64,000 nt of DNA from Priestia megaterium (GTDB lineage: Bacteria; Bacillota; Bacilli; Bacillales; Bacillaceae_H): positions 2,323,501 through 2,387,500 of the forward strand of contig NZ_CP023317.1 of the NCBI RefSeq assembly GCF_009497655.1, written 5' to 3'. Shown here piece by piece: positions 16,369 through 25,007 of this stretch. The notes beneath the pieces were generated by a model. The model did not search any database, had not been told where the DNA came from, and saw only the letters and a program-made list of their open reading frames with translations. The stretch's first letter is position 1; every line of letters starts with the position of its first letter. The position numbers and the translations under genes were made by a program.

Positions 16369-17586
16369 ATGTCAAAACAAATGGAAGCAGAAAAACGAAA
16401 TCATCAAAAATTAGGTCAAGAACTGGAGCTGTTTATGTCGATGGAAGAAGCTCCTGGTATGCCGTTTTTCTTACCTAACGGAATGATTGTTCGAAATGAG
16501 TTAGAAAACTACTGGAAACAAAAGCATTACAAAGCAGGCTATCAAGAGATAAAAACACCCATCATGATGAAACAGGAGCTATGGGAACAATCAGGGCATT
16601 GGGAGCACTATCATGAAAATATGTATTTTTCAAATGTTGACAAACAAAACTATGCGATTAAACCGATGAATTGTCCGGGAGCCATTTTATTGTTTAACAG
16701 CAAGCGAAGAAGCTACCGAGAACTTCCAGTTCGATACGCGGAGCTCGGGTTAGTTCATCGCCACGAGCTTTCTGGCTCTTTAAACGGATTACTAAGAGTT
16801 CGGTCATTCACACAGGACGACGCTCATTTATTCGTAGAACCCAGTCAGATCGAAGCTGAGATTAGCCGCATTCTAGCGTTTATCCATGACTTTTATTCAC
16901 ATTTTGGCTTTGATTACAAAGTGGAGCTATCCACACGTCCTGAAAAATTTATGGGAGATATTGAAACATGGAATCAAGCAGAAAAGTCGCTTCAATCGGT
17001 GCTAAATGAAAAAGGCTTAGACTATCAGGTAAATGAAGGAGACGGAGCTTTTTACGGGCCGAAAATCGATTTTCATATTTTAGATTCCCTAGGCCGCAGC
17101 TGGCAGTGCGGAACAGTTCAGCTTGATTTTCTAATGCCAGAGAAGTTTGACTGTATGTATATTGGAGAGGACAATAAACCGCACCGTCCCGTAATGATTC
17201 ACCGCGCTATATACGGTTCCGTTGAACGATTTATGGCCATCTTGATTGAACATTATGAAGGTCAATTTCCTCTTTGGCTGGCTCCTGTTCAATTTAAGCT
17301 TTTGCCTATTGCACCGCCGCATGTGGAATATGCATACAAGGTGAAACACGAGCTGGAGTCACAAGGGTATCGTGTTGAAGTGGATGATCGTATTGAAAAA
17401 ATAGGTCTGAAAATTAGAGAAGCCGAAATGCTCAAAGTTCCTTATATGGCCGTAATAGGAGATAAAGAAGTAGAAAATAAATCGCTTGCTATGCGAAAGC
17501 ATGGGAAGAAAAACATTGGAACAGTAAGTGTTGAAGAGGCAGCTGTACACTTGAATAAAGAAATGGATTCAAACAGAGTTTATTGA
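16369..17586 (+). CDS. Threonyl-tRNA synthetase lacking TGS and editing domains
   Basis: A 405-residue ThrRS that starts directly at the catalytic core; ordinary bacterial ThrRS is about 640 residues with TGS and N2 editing domains in front. The core is intact: zinc/threonine ligands C102 (MNCPG), H153 (DDAHLF) and H278 (MIHRAI) keep the E. coli spacing (51 and about 125 residues). Motif 2 ArgHisGlu is at 131-133, motif 3 is AIYGSVERF, and the C-terminal anticodon-binding domain starts near 302 (LWLAPVQFKLLPI). The ATG at 16369 lies 7 bases after GGAGG; the ATG at 16363 is too close. Without N2 it cannot clear Ser-tRNA-Thr itself. Two T-boxes control it. Confidence 0.88.
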   Translation: MSKQMEAEKRNHQKLGQELELFMSMEEAPGMPFFLPNGMIVRNELENYWKQKHYKAGYQEIKTPIMMKQELWEQSGHWEHYHENMYFSNVDKQNYAIKPMNCPGAILLFNSKRRSYRELPVRYAELGLVHRHELSGSLNGLLRVRSFTQDDAHLFVEPSQIEAEISRILAFIHDFYSHFGFDYKVELSTRPEKFMGDIETWNQAEKSLQSVLNEKGLDYQVNEGDGAFYGPKIDFHILDSLGRSWQCGTVQLDFLMPEKFDCMYIGEDNKPHRPVMIHRAIYGSVERFMAILIEHYEGQFPLWLAPVQFKLLPIAPPHVEYAYKVKHELESQGYRVEVDDRIEKIGLKIREAEMLKVPYMAVIGDKEVENKSLAMRKHGKKNIGTVSVEEAAVHLNKEMDSNRVY

Positions 17587-17612
17587 AGCCATTTACCTTG
17601 CTAAATAGAAAA

Positions 17613-17674
17613 ATCCGATTTTTTAAGTCGGATAGTGATTCCCTTCATCTTGTCTTACACCAAAATGAAGGGAA
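17613..17674 (+). other. Two hairpins after the ThrRS gene
   Basis: ATCCGA/TCGGAT (17613-17632) and a longer ATTCCCTTCAT/ATGAAGGGAAT pair (17638-17674) follow the stop. Neither has a good T-run, so terminator function is unsure. Confidence 0.35.
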
Positions 17675-17757
17675 TATTGAACTAGAAGGGTATAAGATAA
17701 TATATATCAGCAGTATAACTTTTGCCTTAGACAAACGCCGGTATTTTATAAAAAAAA

Positions 17758-17928
17758 TTATCTTGTTCCATTCGAATCGTTTGTACGGGGGGAAGCTGAA
17801 TCTTCATTTGACAATTTGTTCATAGGTTGCTGACCTCGCTTCTTTTTAGAAGGAGAATAAAAAAGAAATTTAAACATAAAGTACACTCCTAATGCTAGTA
17901 AAATACAGCCAATAAGTAAGTTAAGCAT
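17758..17928 (-). CDS. Small single-pass membrane protein
   Basis: A 56-residue product: hydrophobic helix LLIGCILLALGVYFMFKFLFY at the N-terminus followed by a basic then polar tail. I start it at the internal ATG at 17928, behind AAGGGCGGAG, rather than at 17964, which has no ribosome site. Function unknown; probability of being a real gene is moderate. Confidence 0.45.
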   Translation of the reverse strand: MLNLLIGCILLALGVYFMFKFLFYSPSKKKRGQQPMNKLSNEDSASPRTNDSNGTR

Positions 17929-18189
17929 CTCTCTCCGCCCTTCATACACTTCAGTTTTCATCATTATAACACCCGTTAAGGTAAAACATTCATCGTTCTG
18001 TAAATAATCCCTATGTCAGGAATTTATATTTGAAGATAGGCGGCGAAAAAACTATCTGAAAATGAACCAATTTATTTTTTAGAATATTAATTTTATTCAA
18101 ACTTATTATACATAATCACAATGATGATTTCTTTATTTAGTTGATAAAGCCAAAATAGATAGAGATTAAGAAATCGCTTACAAAAACTC

Positions 18190-18255
18190 TTGAAATATAT
18201 ATAATGATATTAGTATACTAATAGACAAGTTAGTAATTATTTCTATATAATTACT
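18190..18255 (+). promoter_or_regulatory. Promoter and palindrome upstream of the APC permease gene
   Basis: TTGAAA (18190-18195), 18-base spacer, TATACT (18214-18219). Thirteen bases later comes a perfect inverted repeat AGTAATTAT-N6-ATAATTACT (18232-18255) in the expected 5' leader, a candidate repressor site or RNA hairpin. Confidence 0.55.
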
Positions 18256-18349
18256 TCTGTATCTGAAGTAAAAACGCGTAGTCAAATAGGAAAAGACGTC
18301 ATTTTTAAGTTTTTTAATGGATGAGTGGCAACAGAGAGGAGAGAGTGCA

Positions 18350-19750
18350 ATGGGAAAACTATTTAAAAAGAAGTCAATCGAGCAATTATTAGAACAAAGT
18401 CAAAACAAATCTCTAGTCAAAACATTAGGGGCATTCGATTTGACTCTTCTTGGTATTGGAGCCGTAATAGGAACGGGGGTTTTAGTTTTAACAGGCTTAG
18501 TAGCTGCTAACGATGCGGGGCCAGCCGTTATTTTTTCTTTTATACTGGCTTCTATTGTATGCGGTTTTGCAGCGCTGTGCTATGCGGAATTTGCTTCAAC
18601 TATACCTGTATCTGGGAGCGTTTACACCTATACATATGCAACCATCGGCGAAGTGGTAGCACACTTAATGGGATGGACATTGCTTTCCGTCTATTTATTA
18701 ACGATGTCAGCAGTAGCAAATGGATGGTCTTCTTATTTTAATAATTTTTTAGAAGGCTTTGGTTTTTCACTCCCAAAAGAATTGATTACGATCCCTGCAA
18801 ATGGAGGCCTGGTGAACCTTCCTGCTATTTGTATTACCCTTCTTATTACATGGCTGCTTTCAAGGGGAACTAAAGAAAGTAAAAAAGTGAATAATTTTAT
18901 GGTGCTTGTTAAATTATTTATTATCCTTCTCTTTATTATTGTAGGGGCTTTTTATGTGAAGCCGTCTAATTGGACTCCTTTTATGCCTTATGGAATTGAA
19001 GGGGTTGTGACAGGGGGAGCGGCCGTATTTTTTGCTTTCTTAGGTTTTGATGCTTTATCTACATCAGCAGAAGAAGTAAAGAACCCGCAGCGCAATTTGC
19101 CAATTGGAATTATTAGTTCACTCGTGATCTGCACGATTATTTATGTAGCGGTATGCCTTGTTATGACAGGGGTTGTTTCTTACAAGGAACTGAATGTTCC
19201 AGAAGCAATGGCCTATGTTCTTCATTCAGTAGGACAAAATGCAGTGGCAGGAGTTATTGCTGCAGGAGCTGTCATTGGGATTATGGCTGTTATTTTCGCC
19301 TACATTTATGCAGCAACACGAATTTTATTCTCAATGAGCCGCGACGGCTTGCTACCAAAAGCATTTGCTAAAACAAATGAGAAAACGGGAGTTCCGACTC
19401 TCTCCACTTGGCTAGTAGGAATTATCGGAGCGTTAATTTCAGGATTTATCGATTTAAAAGAACTTGCGAATTTAGCAAATATCGGAGCCCTTTTAACTTT
19501 CGGTATGGTGGGCGTCAGCATTATCATCTTACGCAAAACGCACCCAACTTTAAAACGTGGATTTACAATGCCGTTTGTCCCGGTTTTACCAATTTTATCT
19601 GTATTATCTTGTTTATTTTTAATGATTAATCTTCCTAAAACAACATGGCTATATTTTAGCATATGGATTGTGCTTGGTATATTTGTGTATATAGGTTATT
19701 CTCGTAAACACAGTCGATTAACAAGTAAAGAAATGAAAAAAGCGAGTTAG
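18350..19750 (+). CDS. APC-superfamily amino-acid permease (YfnA/cationic transporter group)
   Basis: A 466-residue 12-helix permease. The APC signature LTLLGIGAVIGTGVLVLTG is at 32-50; ALCYAEFASTIPVSGSVYTYTY and FFAFLGFDALSTSAEEVKNPQRNLP follow and match the YfnA/YhdG-type group that carries branched or cationic amino acids. The ATG at 18350 follows GAGGAGAG, in preference to the upstream frame start. It ends at a bidirectional terminator shared with the convergent MFS gene. Confidence 0.82.
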   Translation: MGKLFKKKSIEQLLEQSQNKSLVKTLGAFDLTLLGIGAVIGTGVLVLTGLVAANDAGPAVIFSFILASIVCGFAALCYAEFASTIPVSGSVYTYTYATIGEVVAHLMGWTLLSVYLLTMSAVANGWSSYFNNFLEGFGFSLPKELITIPANGGLVNLPAICITLLITWLLSRGTKESKKVNNFMVLVKLFIILLFIIVGAFYVKPSNWTPFMPYGIEGVVTGGAAVFFAFLGFDALSTSAEEVKNPQRNLPIGIISSLVICTIIYVAVCLVMTGVVSYKELNVPEAMAYVLHSVGQNAVAGVIAAGAVIGIMAVIFAYIYAATRILFSMSRDGLLPKAFAKTNEKTGVPTLSTWLVGIIGALISGFIDLKELANLANIGALLTFGMVGVSIIILRKTHPTLKRGFTMPFVPVLPILSVLSCLFLMINLPKTTWLYFSIWIVLGIFVYIGYSRKHSRLTSKEMKKAS

Positions 19751-19756
19751 AAGCAG

Positions 19757-19792
19757 AAAAAGAGCCTTTCATCCAAGAAAGGCTCTTTTTTT
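19757..19792. terminator. Bidirectional terminator between APC permease and MFS genes
   Basis: AAAAAGAGCCTTTC and GAAAGGCTCTTTTT form a perfect stem around ATCCAA, with A-runs and T-runs on both sides. Confidence 0.85.
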
Positions 19793-19816
19793 GCTTTTTG
19801 TTCAGTTGTTAGACAG

Positions 19817-21025
19817 TTAGGACGATTGTTCACTATGTTTTTTGCGTGTTTCCACAATAAACAGACAAGTGCTAATAACAAAAGCCGTTCCTACAAAAAT
19901 GGCGCCAACCCAAGGAAGTGAAGTAAGTCCCATATGGTTAATAATTACGCCTCCGAAAAAGGCGCCAAAAGCATTTCCTAAGTTAGCAAATGAGTGATTC
20001 GAAGTAGAAGCTAAAGCAGGTGCTTCCTGTGCTAAGTTCATAATTTTCACTTGAATACCAGGCATTACAGCAAATGCTGCTGCTCCCCAGAAAAACAGCG
20101 TGATAATCGCGGCTGTTGGGCTTTTGACAGTAAACGTAAAAATAGTCAGCACAATACAAAGAAAAGCAAATATACCTACAACCGAAGGCATTAACTTCCA
20201 ATCTGCAAGCTTTCCTCCAACAACATTTCCAAGCGTAACGCCGCATCCGTACAATACAAGTATCCACGTAACGCTGTGTTCACTTACTCCCGTAACGTCT
20301 TCAAGAAGCGGTGTAATGTACGTAAATACAGTAAATAAACTACCGCACCCTATTGCACTTAAAAGAAGCATCACAAGAAGTTTTGGTTGGCTAAAAGCAG
20401 CAAACTGCTGTTTTAGACCCGTTAATTTTTCTTGACCAAGCTTTGGGATAAACAGAATAATACCGATAAATGCAATGATTCCCATAATGGTAATAGCCCC
20501 AAACGAAGCTCTCCAACCTAAGTGTTGGCCAATAAATGTTCCTACAGGAACGCCGATAATATTTGCAATGGTTAAACCTGCCATCATCGTTGCAACAGCA
20601 CTTGCTCGCTTATGCGGTTGTACGAGCCGTGAAGCAATAACAGCGCCTACTCCAAAGAAAGTACCGTGACATAACGCCGTAACTAAACGAGCTCCCATCA
20701 AAATTCCATAGTTAGGTGCAATAATAGCAATCGCATTTCCGAGAATAAATAAAAGCATGAGTAAACAAAGCAGAAGCTTTTGAGGAAGTCGATGAGTAAA
20801 AATGGTTAAAATTGGCGCGCCAATCGCTACTCCTAAAGCATAGCCCGTAATTAGCTGACCAGCAGTCGAAATGCTAACATGAAGGTCTTCTGCAACGTTA
20901 GGCAGTATCCCCATAATAACGAATTCCGTCATTCCAATAGCAAAAGCTCCAAGAGTCAACGAGATAAGAGCAATTGGAAAGGAATCTTTCTTACTGACCT
21001 GCTCATTAGCATGCATTGTATTCAT
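19817..21025 (-). CDS. MFS drug/sugar efflux transporter (DHA1, YdhP/AraJ-like)
   Basis: A 402-residue 12-helix carrier. Typical of the DHA1 AraJ-like group are GAFAIGMTEFVIMGILPNVAEDLHVSISTAGQL in helix 1 and the following loop, GARLVTALCHGTFFGVGAVIASRLV, and helix 5 ANIIGVPVGTFIGQHLGWRASF. The family exports arabinose-like sugars, purine ribonucleosides or drugs. Monocistronic, convergent with the APC gene and divergent from the MarR/MMPL unit. Specific substrate not readable. Confidence 0.8.
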   Translation of the reverse strand: MNTMHANEQVSKKDSFPIALISLTLGAFAIGMTEFVIMGILPNVAEDLHVSISTAGQLITGYALGVAIGAPILTIFTHRLPQKLLLCLLMLLFILGNAIAIIAPNYGILMGARLVTALCHGTFFGVGAVIASRLVQPHKRASAVATMMAGLTIANIIGVPVGTFIGQHLGWRASFGAITIMGIIAFIGIILFIPKLGQEKLTGLKQQFAAFSQPKLLVMLLLSAIGCGSLFTVFTYITPLLEDVTGVSEHSVTWILVLYGCGVTLGNVVGGKLADWKLMPSVVGIFAFLCIVLTIFTFTVKSPTAAIITLFFWGAAAFAVMPGIQVKIMNLAQEAPALASTSNHSFANLGNAFGAFFGGVIINHMGLTSLPWVGAIFVGTAFVISTCLFIVETRKKHSEQSS

Positions 21026-21193
21026 GTGTGATCACCCTTTCTGTGTATAAAATTTATATCTCCTTGAAAAGAAGTCAATTACTAATAATACTTAAGTGAT
21101 TGAGCTTTGACAACCAAAAAAGCTGATGTAAGCGGTATCTTTTGGGATTCCGTTTATCTTTATCATATATGAAGACAGTCAGACATAAATTTA

Positions 21194-21258
21194 TTGACAG
21201 AATAAAGTTTAGTCCTATAAACTATTTTTAAAGTTGAATAGTTTATACCTATAAACTA
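21194..21258 (+). promoter_or_regulatory. Promoter with two MarR-type palindromes before the marR-MMPL operon
   Basis: TTGACA (21194-21199) and TATAAA (21216-21221), spacer 16. An imperfect repeat AGTTTAG-TCC-TATAAACT overlaps the -10, and a perfect TAGTTTATA-CC-TATAAACTA (21239-21258) lies just downstream, a likely autorepression site for the encoded MarR protein. Confidence 0.7.
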
Positions 21259-21280
21259 AATGAGCAAAGGAGGGAAAGAA

Positions 21281-21742
21281 GTGACGAAAAGCAAGTTATA
21301 TCAAGCTGTAGAACTTTTTGAAGAAGTGCTGTTTGTAGGAACAGAAGTCATTCACAGAGAGCTGAGCCATAACCTCTTCGAACATGTCTCAAGGCAGCAG
21401 TTTGATTTGTTAAATAGTTTAATGATTAAAGGTCCATCTTCACCTGGCAGTCTCGCTGTCTTGCAAGGTGTTCATAAAAGTGCCATTTCGAATCGAATTA
21501 AAAAACTGCTCGAAAAAGGGCTTGTGGAGTGGGACACTAATGAACTAGAGAGCGATAAACGTTCTAAGCTTATTAAGATTACGGCTGAAGGAGAAAAGGT
21601 AATACATGACGGAAATGCCGCGTGTTTTAGTATCATTGAGAATTTGTTTGATGATGTAGAAGAAGAAAAAATAGATACATTTATTGAAATTCTTACAATG
21701 GCAAAAGAAAAGTTAACTATAAAAGGGGAAAGCAAAAAATGA
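21281..21742 (+). CDS. ydgG: MarR-family repressor of the MMPL pump
   Basis: A 153-residue winged-helix regulator: helix-turn-helix in LAVLQGVHKSAISNRIKKLLEKGLVEW and wing in ESDKRSKLIKITAEGEKV. I use the GTG at 21281 behind AAGGAGGG; the ATG at 21260 precedes this ribosome site. The stop overlaps the pump start by 4 bases. In B. subtilis the YdgG/YdgH pair has the same order, with YdgG repressing the operon, and the palindromes upstream fit this. Confidence 0.8.
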   Translation: MTKSKLYQAVELFEEVLFVGTEVIHRELSHNLFEHVSRQQFDLLNSLMIKGPSSPGSLAVLQGVHKSAISNRIKKLLEKGLVEWDTNELESDKRSKLIKITAEGEKVIHDGNAACFSIIENLFDDVEEEKIDTFIEILTMAKEKLTIKGESKK

Positions 21743-24405
21743 AATTTATTGTGAAATTTAAATGGGTGATTGCGGCCTTTATTTTAGCTTTAACGGTCAT
21801 ATTGATGCTAACGGCACCCAATTTAACAAAGCTCGCAAGTGAAAAAGGGCAGTCTCAGCTTCCTGATGATGCCGTTTCATCTAGGGCCAGCCAAATTCTC
21901 AAAAATGCCGGGGAAGACAGTAACACCATCAGCATGGTGATCAAGCTAGATAACGCATTAGATAAAGATAGTGAGAAACAGATACAGAAAATCATTGATA
22001 AGACAGAGAAAATTAAAGGTGTAAAAGATGTTACAACGCCTTTAACAGATGATCAAGATGTTCGTAACCAATTAATGTCTAAAGACAAAAAAACCGTTTT
22101 AGTTCCGGTTACTGTCAGTGGATCGGATGAAAAAGTTGAAAAAATAGCGAATCAGATTTATGACAGCGTGCCAAAAGACGTTACGGCATATGTAACAGGT
22201 GCATCTCTTATTAATCAGGATTTTGCACACAGTTCAGAAGAAGGGTTAAAGAAAACCGAGTTTATTACTATCTTCTTGATTTTAGGTTTGCTTCTACTCG
22301 TTTTCCGTTCAGTCGTGACGCCGTTTATTCCTATTTTAATTGTGGGAATCACATACTTAATCAGTCAATCGTTACTAGGTATTTTAGTTAAAAATGTCGA
22401 TTTTCCAATCTCAACGTTCACGCAAACGTTCTTAGTAGCTATTTTGTTTGGAATAGGTACGGATTACTGCATTCTTTTACTTAACCGTTTCCGTGAAGAA
22501 TTGGCTAACGGACATGATAAAGTAGAAGCCACGATCACGGCTTACCGTACAGCAGGAAGAACGTTATTCATCAGCGGAATTGCCGTATTTATTGGTTTTG
22601 CAGCCATCGGATTTGCCAAGTTTGCTATTTTCCAATCGGCCGTTGGCGTAGCAGTGGGAGTTGGTGTGCTGCTAGTGATTTTATTTACCTTGCTGCCACT
22701 TTTTATGGTTACGCTTGGAGAAAAATTATTTTGGCCGTCTAAAAAAGTGGCTTCTCATAGCGATAATAAGCTGTGGGGGTTTTTAGGAAGAAAGGCAGTA
22801 GCGCGACCGTTCGTATTTTTAGTCATTACAGCGATTATTACCGTGCCTTTTATTGTAACGTATGACTCAAAAGTATCGTTTGATTCTACTGCTGAAATAA
22901 GCAGTGATTATAAATCTATAAAAGGACTAAATGCTATCAGTGACGCACTGGGAGAAGGAAAAGCATTTCCTGTCAATGTTATTATTAAAGGAGATAAAGA
23001 GTTAACAAAGGCGGATGTTATTCCGTATTTAGGAAATATAAGCAAAGCAATTGAAAAAGTGGATCACGTGGATTCTGTTATGACGATCACACAGCCTACG
23101 GGAGAAAAGATTGATGATTTATATGTTAATTCACAGCTGGGCTCTGTATCAGACGGAATCAAAGATGCTGTTAAAGGAATCGGAGATGTACAAAAAGGAT
23201 TAAGTGATATTGAAAAAGGGCTAAATCAAATAGCCGACCAAACGGGTTCTGCTTCTAAAGAATCTGGCGGGTCACTTGCACCTGCCGCAGACGGATTAGC
23301 TCAAGTTAATCAACAGCTGCAGCTTGTCAGCACTCAGCTCTCTACAACAGGAAATGTGCAGCAAGCGGTTCCTCAGCTTGCAGCAATCAGCAAACAGCTT
23401 ACTACCATTCAAACCGGTCTTCAACAAGCAAATGAGAATCTTTCAGCTCAGCAAGGCCAAGTCGGAACCCTATCAGACAGTATCAATCAATTAGCAGAAG
23501 GTGTTGATAGTGCAAATGATGGGCTAACGAAAATCTCAGATGGCTTAACAAAAGCAACAGGTATGCTTGATAACATGAGTGACAGCTCAACAGTTAGAGA
23601 TACGGGTATTTATCTTCCAGCAGAAGTGATGAAAGATAAAGGGTTTAAACAATCCATCGACAACTATTCTTTTGCAGATGGAAAAGGAGTTAAGCTCAGC
23701 GTAGTGCTCGATCAAAATCCATATTCTGAAGAAGCCATTTCAACCGTAAAAAATATTGAAAAAGCGGTGGCAAGCGAAGTCGTTGATACGCCGTTTGAGC
23801 ATACAGAAATTGTGTACGGAGGGGTATCGAGCTCAAATGCGGATTTAAAAGATTTATCTACAACGGATCTTTCACGCACAATGGTTATTATGATGATTGG
23901 ATTGTTTATTGTTTTGACCATTTTATTCCGTTCAATGATCATGCCTGTATACATGATTGCTTCACTGTTGCTTACGTATTATACAGCAATGGGAATCTCA
24001 GAGCTTCTATTCGTGGATATAATGGGGAATGACGGAATCAGCTGGGCCGTGCCATTCTTTAGTTTTGTTATTTTAGTTGCTCTTGGAATTGACTATTCTA
24101 TTTTCTTGTTAGACCGTTTTAACGAAGAAGTGAAAAGCGGCGTAGCAGAAGGCATGGTTACGTCTATGAGTAAGATGGGGTCGGTTATTATTACTGCCGC
24201 TATTATCCTAGCCGGAACGTTTGGGGCTATGATGCCATCAGGTGTATTAACGCTTGTTCATGTAGCAACAGTTGTTATCATCGGTCTTTTACTTTATGGT
24301 CTTGTTATTCTTCCGCTTCTTATGCCAGCGATTGTCGTGACGCTTGGAGAAGGAAACTGGTGGCCGTTTCTTCGAAAAAAAGAAAAATACAAAGTAGAAG
24401 AATAA
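21739..24405 (+). CDS. ydgH: MMPL/RND-type transporter, YdgH-like
   Basis: An 888-residue membrane protein with two MMPL blocks: one N-terminal helix plus helix groups near 175-330 and 715-880, and two large extracytoplasmic domains. The GTDYCILLLNRFREEL and GIDYSIFLLDRFNEEV segments carry the proton-relay Asp-Tyr pairs of this family. A coiled, Gln/Ser-rich insert (about residues 475-615) resembles the phage-infection-protein/YhgE-type region found in Firmicutes MMPL pumps. Probably exports lipids or hydrophobic compounds. Translationally coupled to the MarR gene. Confidence 0.85.
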   Translation: MKFIVKFKWVIAAFILALTVILMLTAPNLTKLASEKGQSQLPDDAVSSRASQILKNAGEDSNTISMVIKLDNALDKDSEKQIQKIIDKTEKIKGVKDVTTPLTDDQDVRNQLMSKDKKTVLVPVTVSGSDEKVEKIANQIYDSVPKDVTAYVTGASLINQDFAHSSEEGLKKTEFITIFLILGLLLLVFRSVVTPFIPILIVGITYLISQSLLGILVKNVDFPISTFTQTFLVAILFGIGTDYCILLLNRFREELANGHDKVEATITAYRTAGRTLFISGIAVFIGFAAIGFAKFAIFQSAVGVAVGVGVLLVILFTLLPLFMVTLGEKLFWPSKKVASHSDNKLWGFLGRKAVARPFVFLVITAIITVPFIVTYDSKVSFDSTAEISSDYKSIKGLNAISDALGEGKAFPVNVIIKGDKELTKADVIPYLGNISKAIEKVDHVDSVMTITQPTGEKIDDLYVNSQLGSVSDGIKDAVKGIGDVQKGLSDIEKGLNQIADQTGSASKESGGSLAPAADGLAQVNQQLQLVSTQLSTTGNVQQAVPQLAAISKQLTTIQTGLQQANENLSAQQGQVGTLSDSINQLAEGVDSANDGLTKISDGLTKATGMLDNMSDSSTVRDTGIYLPAEVMKDKGFKQSIDNYSFADGKGVKLSVVLDQNPYSEEAISTVKNIEKAVASEVVDTPFEHTEIVYGGVSSSNADLKDLSTTDLSRTMVIMMIGLFIVLTILFRSMIMPVYMIASLLLTYYTAMGISELLFVDIMGNDGISWAVPFFSFVILVALGIDYSIFLLDRFNEEVKSGVAEGMVTSMSKMGSVIITAAIILAGTFGAMMPSGVLTLVHVATVVIIGLLLYGLVILPLLMPAIVVTLGEGNWWPFLRKKEKYKVEE

Positions 24406-24469
24406 CTTATATATGCTGGATTTTATCAACAATCAGATATAACGTTAAGCATTAGATAGAGTAAAAATG

Positions 24470-24515
24470 AAGGATAGATGAGCGTCATGAGACTGCTTTA
24501 TCTATCCTTTTTTTT
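24470..24515 (+). terminator. Terminator of the marR-MMPL operon
   Basis: AAGGATAGAT and ATCTATCCTT pair across a 20-base loop and are followed by T8. Confidence 0.75.
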
Positions 24516-24642
24516 GTGCTATTAGAAAACTTGAGCATGATTAAAAGTAAACTCAAGCAGGCGCTGTGATAAATATACCGGGTCGAATAAAAGGCTTCCT
24601 ACTAGGAAAACCTATAGTCAAAAACATGCGGAGGTCTTTTTA

Positions 24643-24807
24643 ATGAAATTTGTAAATCTTTTAGCTAATCAGCGAGAAAAACGACGCGAACAAATGCGTG
24701 AAGCAGGCACATGTCCAGACTGCTTAGGAAAACGTTTTCACCATGTTGGGCTTTATTTTGTTCACGTTTATGAATGTCCGAGCTGTCAGGGGAATGAGGA
24801 AAACTAA
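24643..24807 (+). CDS. 54-residue zinc-ribbon-like protein
   Basis: A short gene with an excellent GGAGG ribosome site and its own terminator. The product has a basic N-terminal helix (NQREKRREQMREAG) and two knuckles, CPDC (24-27) and CPSC (45-48), spaced like a zinc ribbon. Function unknown. The spacing between knuckles (17 residues) suits a single zinc ion. Cytosolic. Confidence 0.75.
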   Translation: MKFVNLLANQREKRREQMREAGTCPDCLGKRFHHVGLYFVHVYECPSCQGNEEN

Positions 24808-24819
24808 ATAATTCAGCCG

Positions 24820-24852
24820 AAAAGCTTCTTCATAAAATAGAAGCTTTTTTTA
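24820..24852 (+). terminator. Terminator of the 54-residue zinc-ribbon gene
   Basis: AAAAGCTTCT and AGAAGCTTTT pair, loop of 9, then a T-run. Confidence 0.8.
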
Positions 24853-25007
24853 TTTCACCACTATTACAAGCTCAGTAGATTGAAAAGAATTGTTCCTTTA
24901 GAGCTAATAATGATAAGATTAAAAAAAGCAGCATCCAAGGTAATTCATACTCACTTTTACGTAAAAACCACTATAGTAGAGAGATTATATAAAAAGGAGA
25001 TTCCGGC

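Noticed and set aside
17583-17825. 80-codon plus-strand frame after the ThrRS gene
   Set aside because: It overlaps the ThrRS stop and runs over two hairpins; no ribosome site and no protein-like features.
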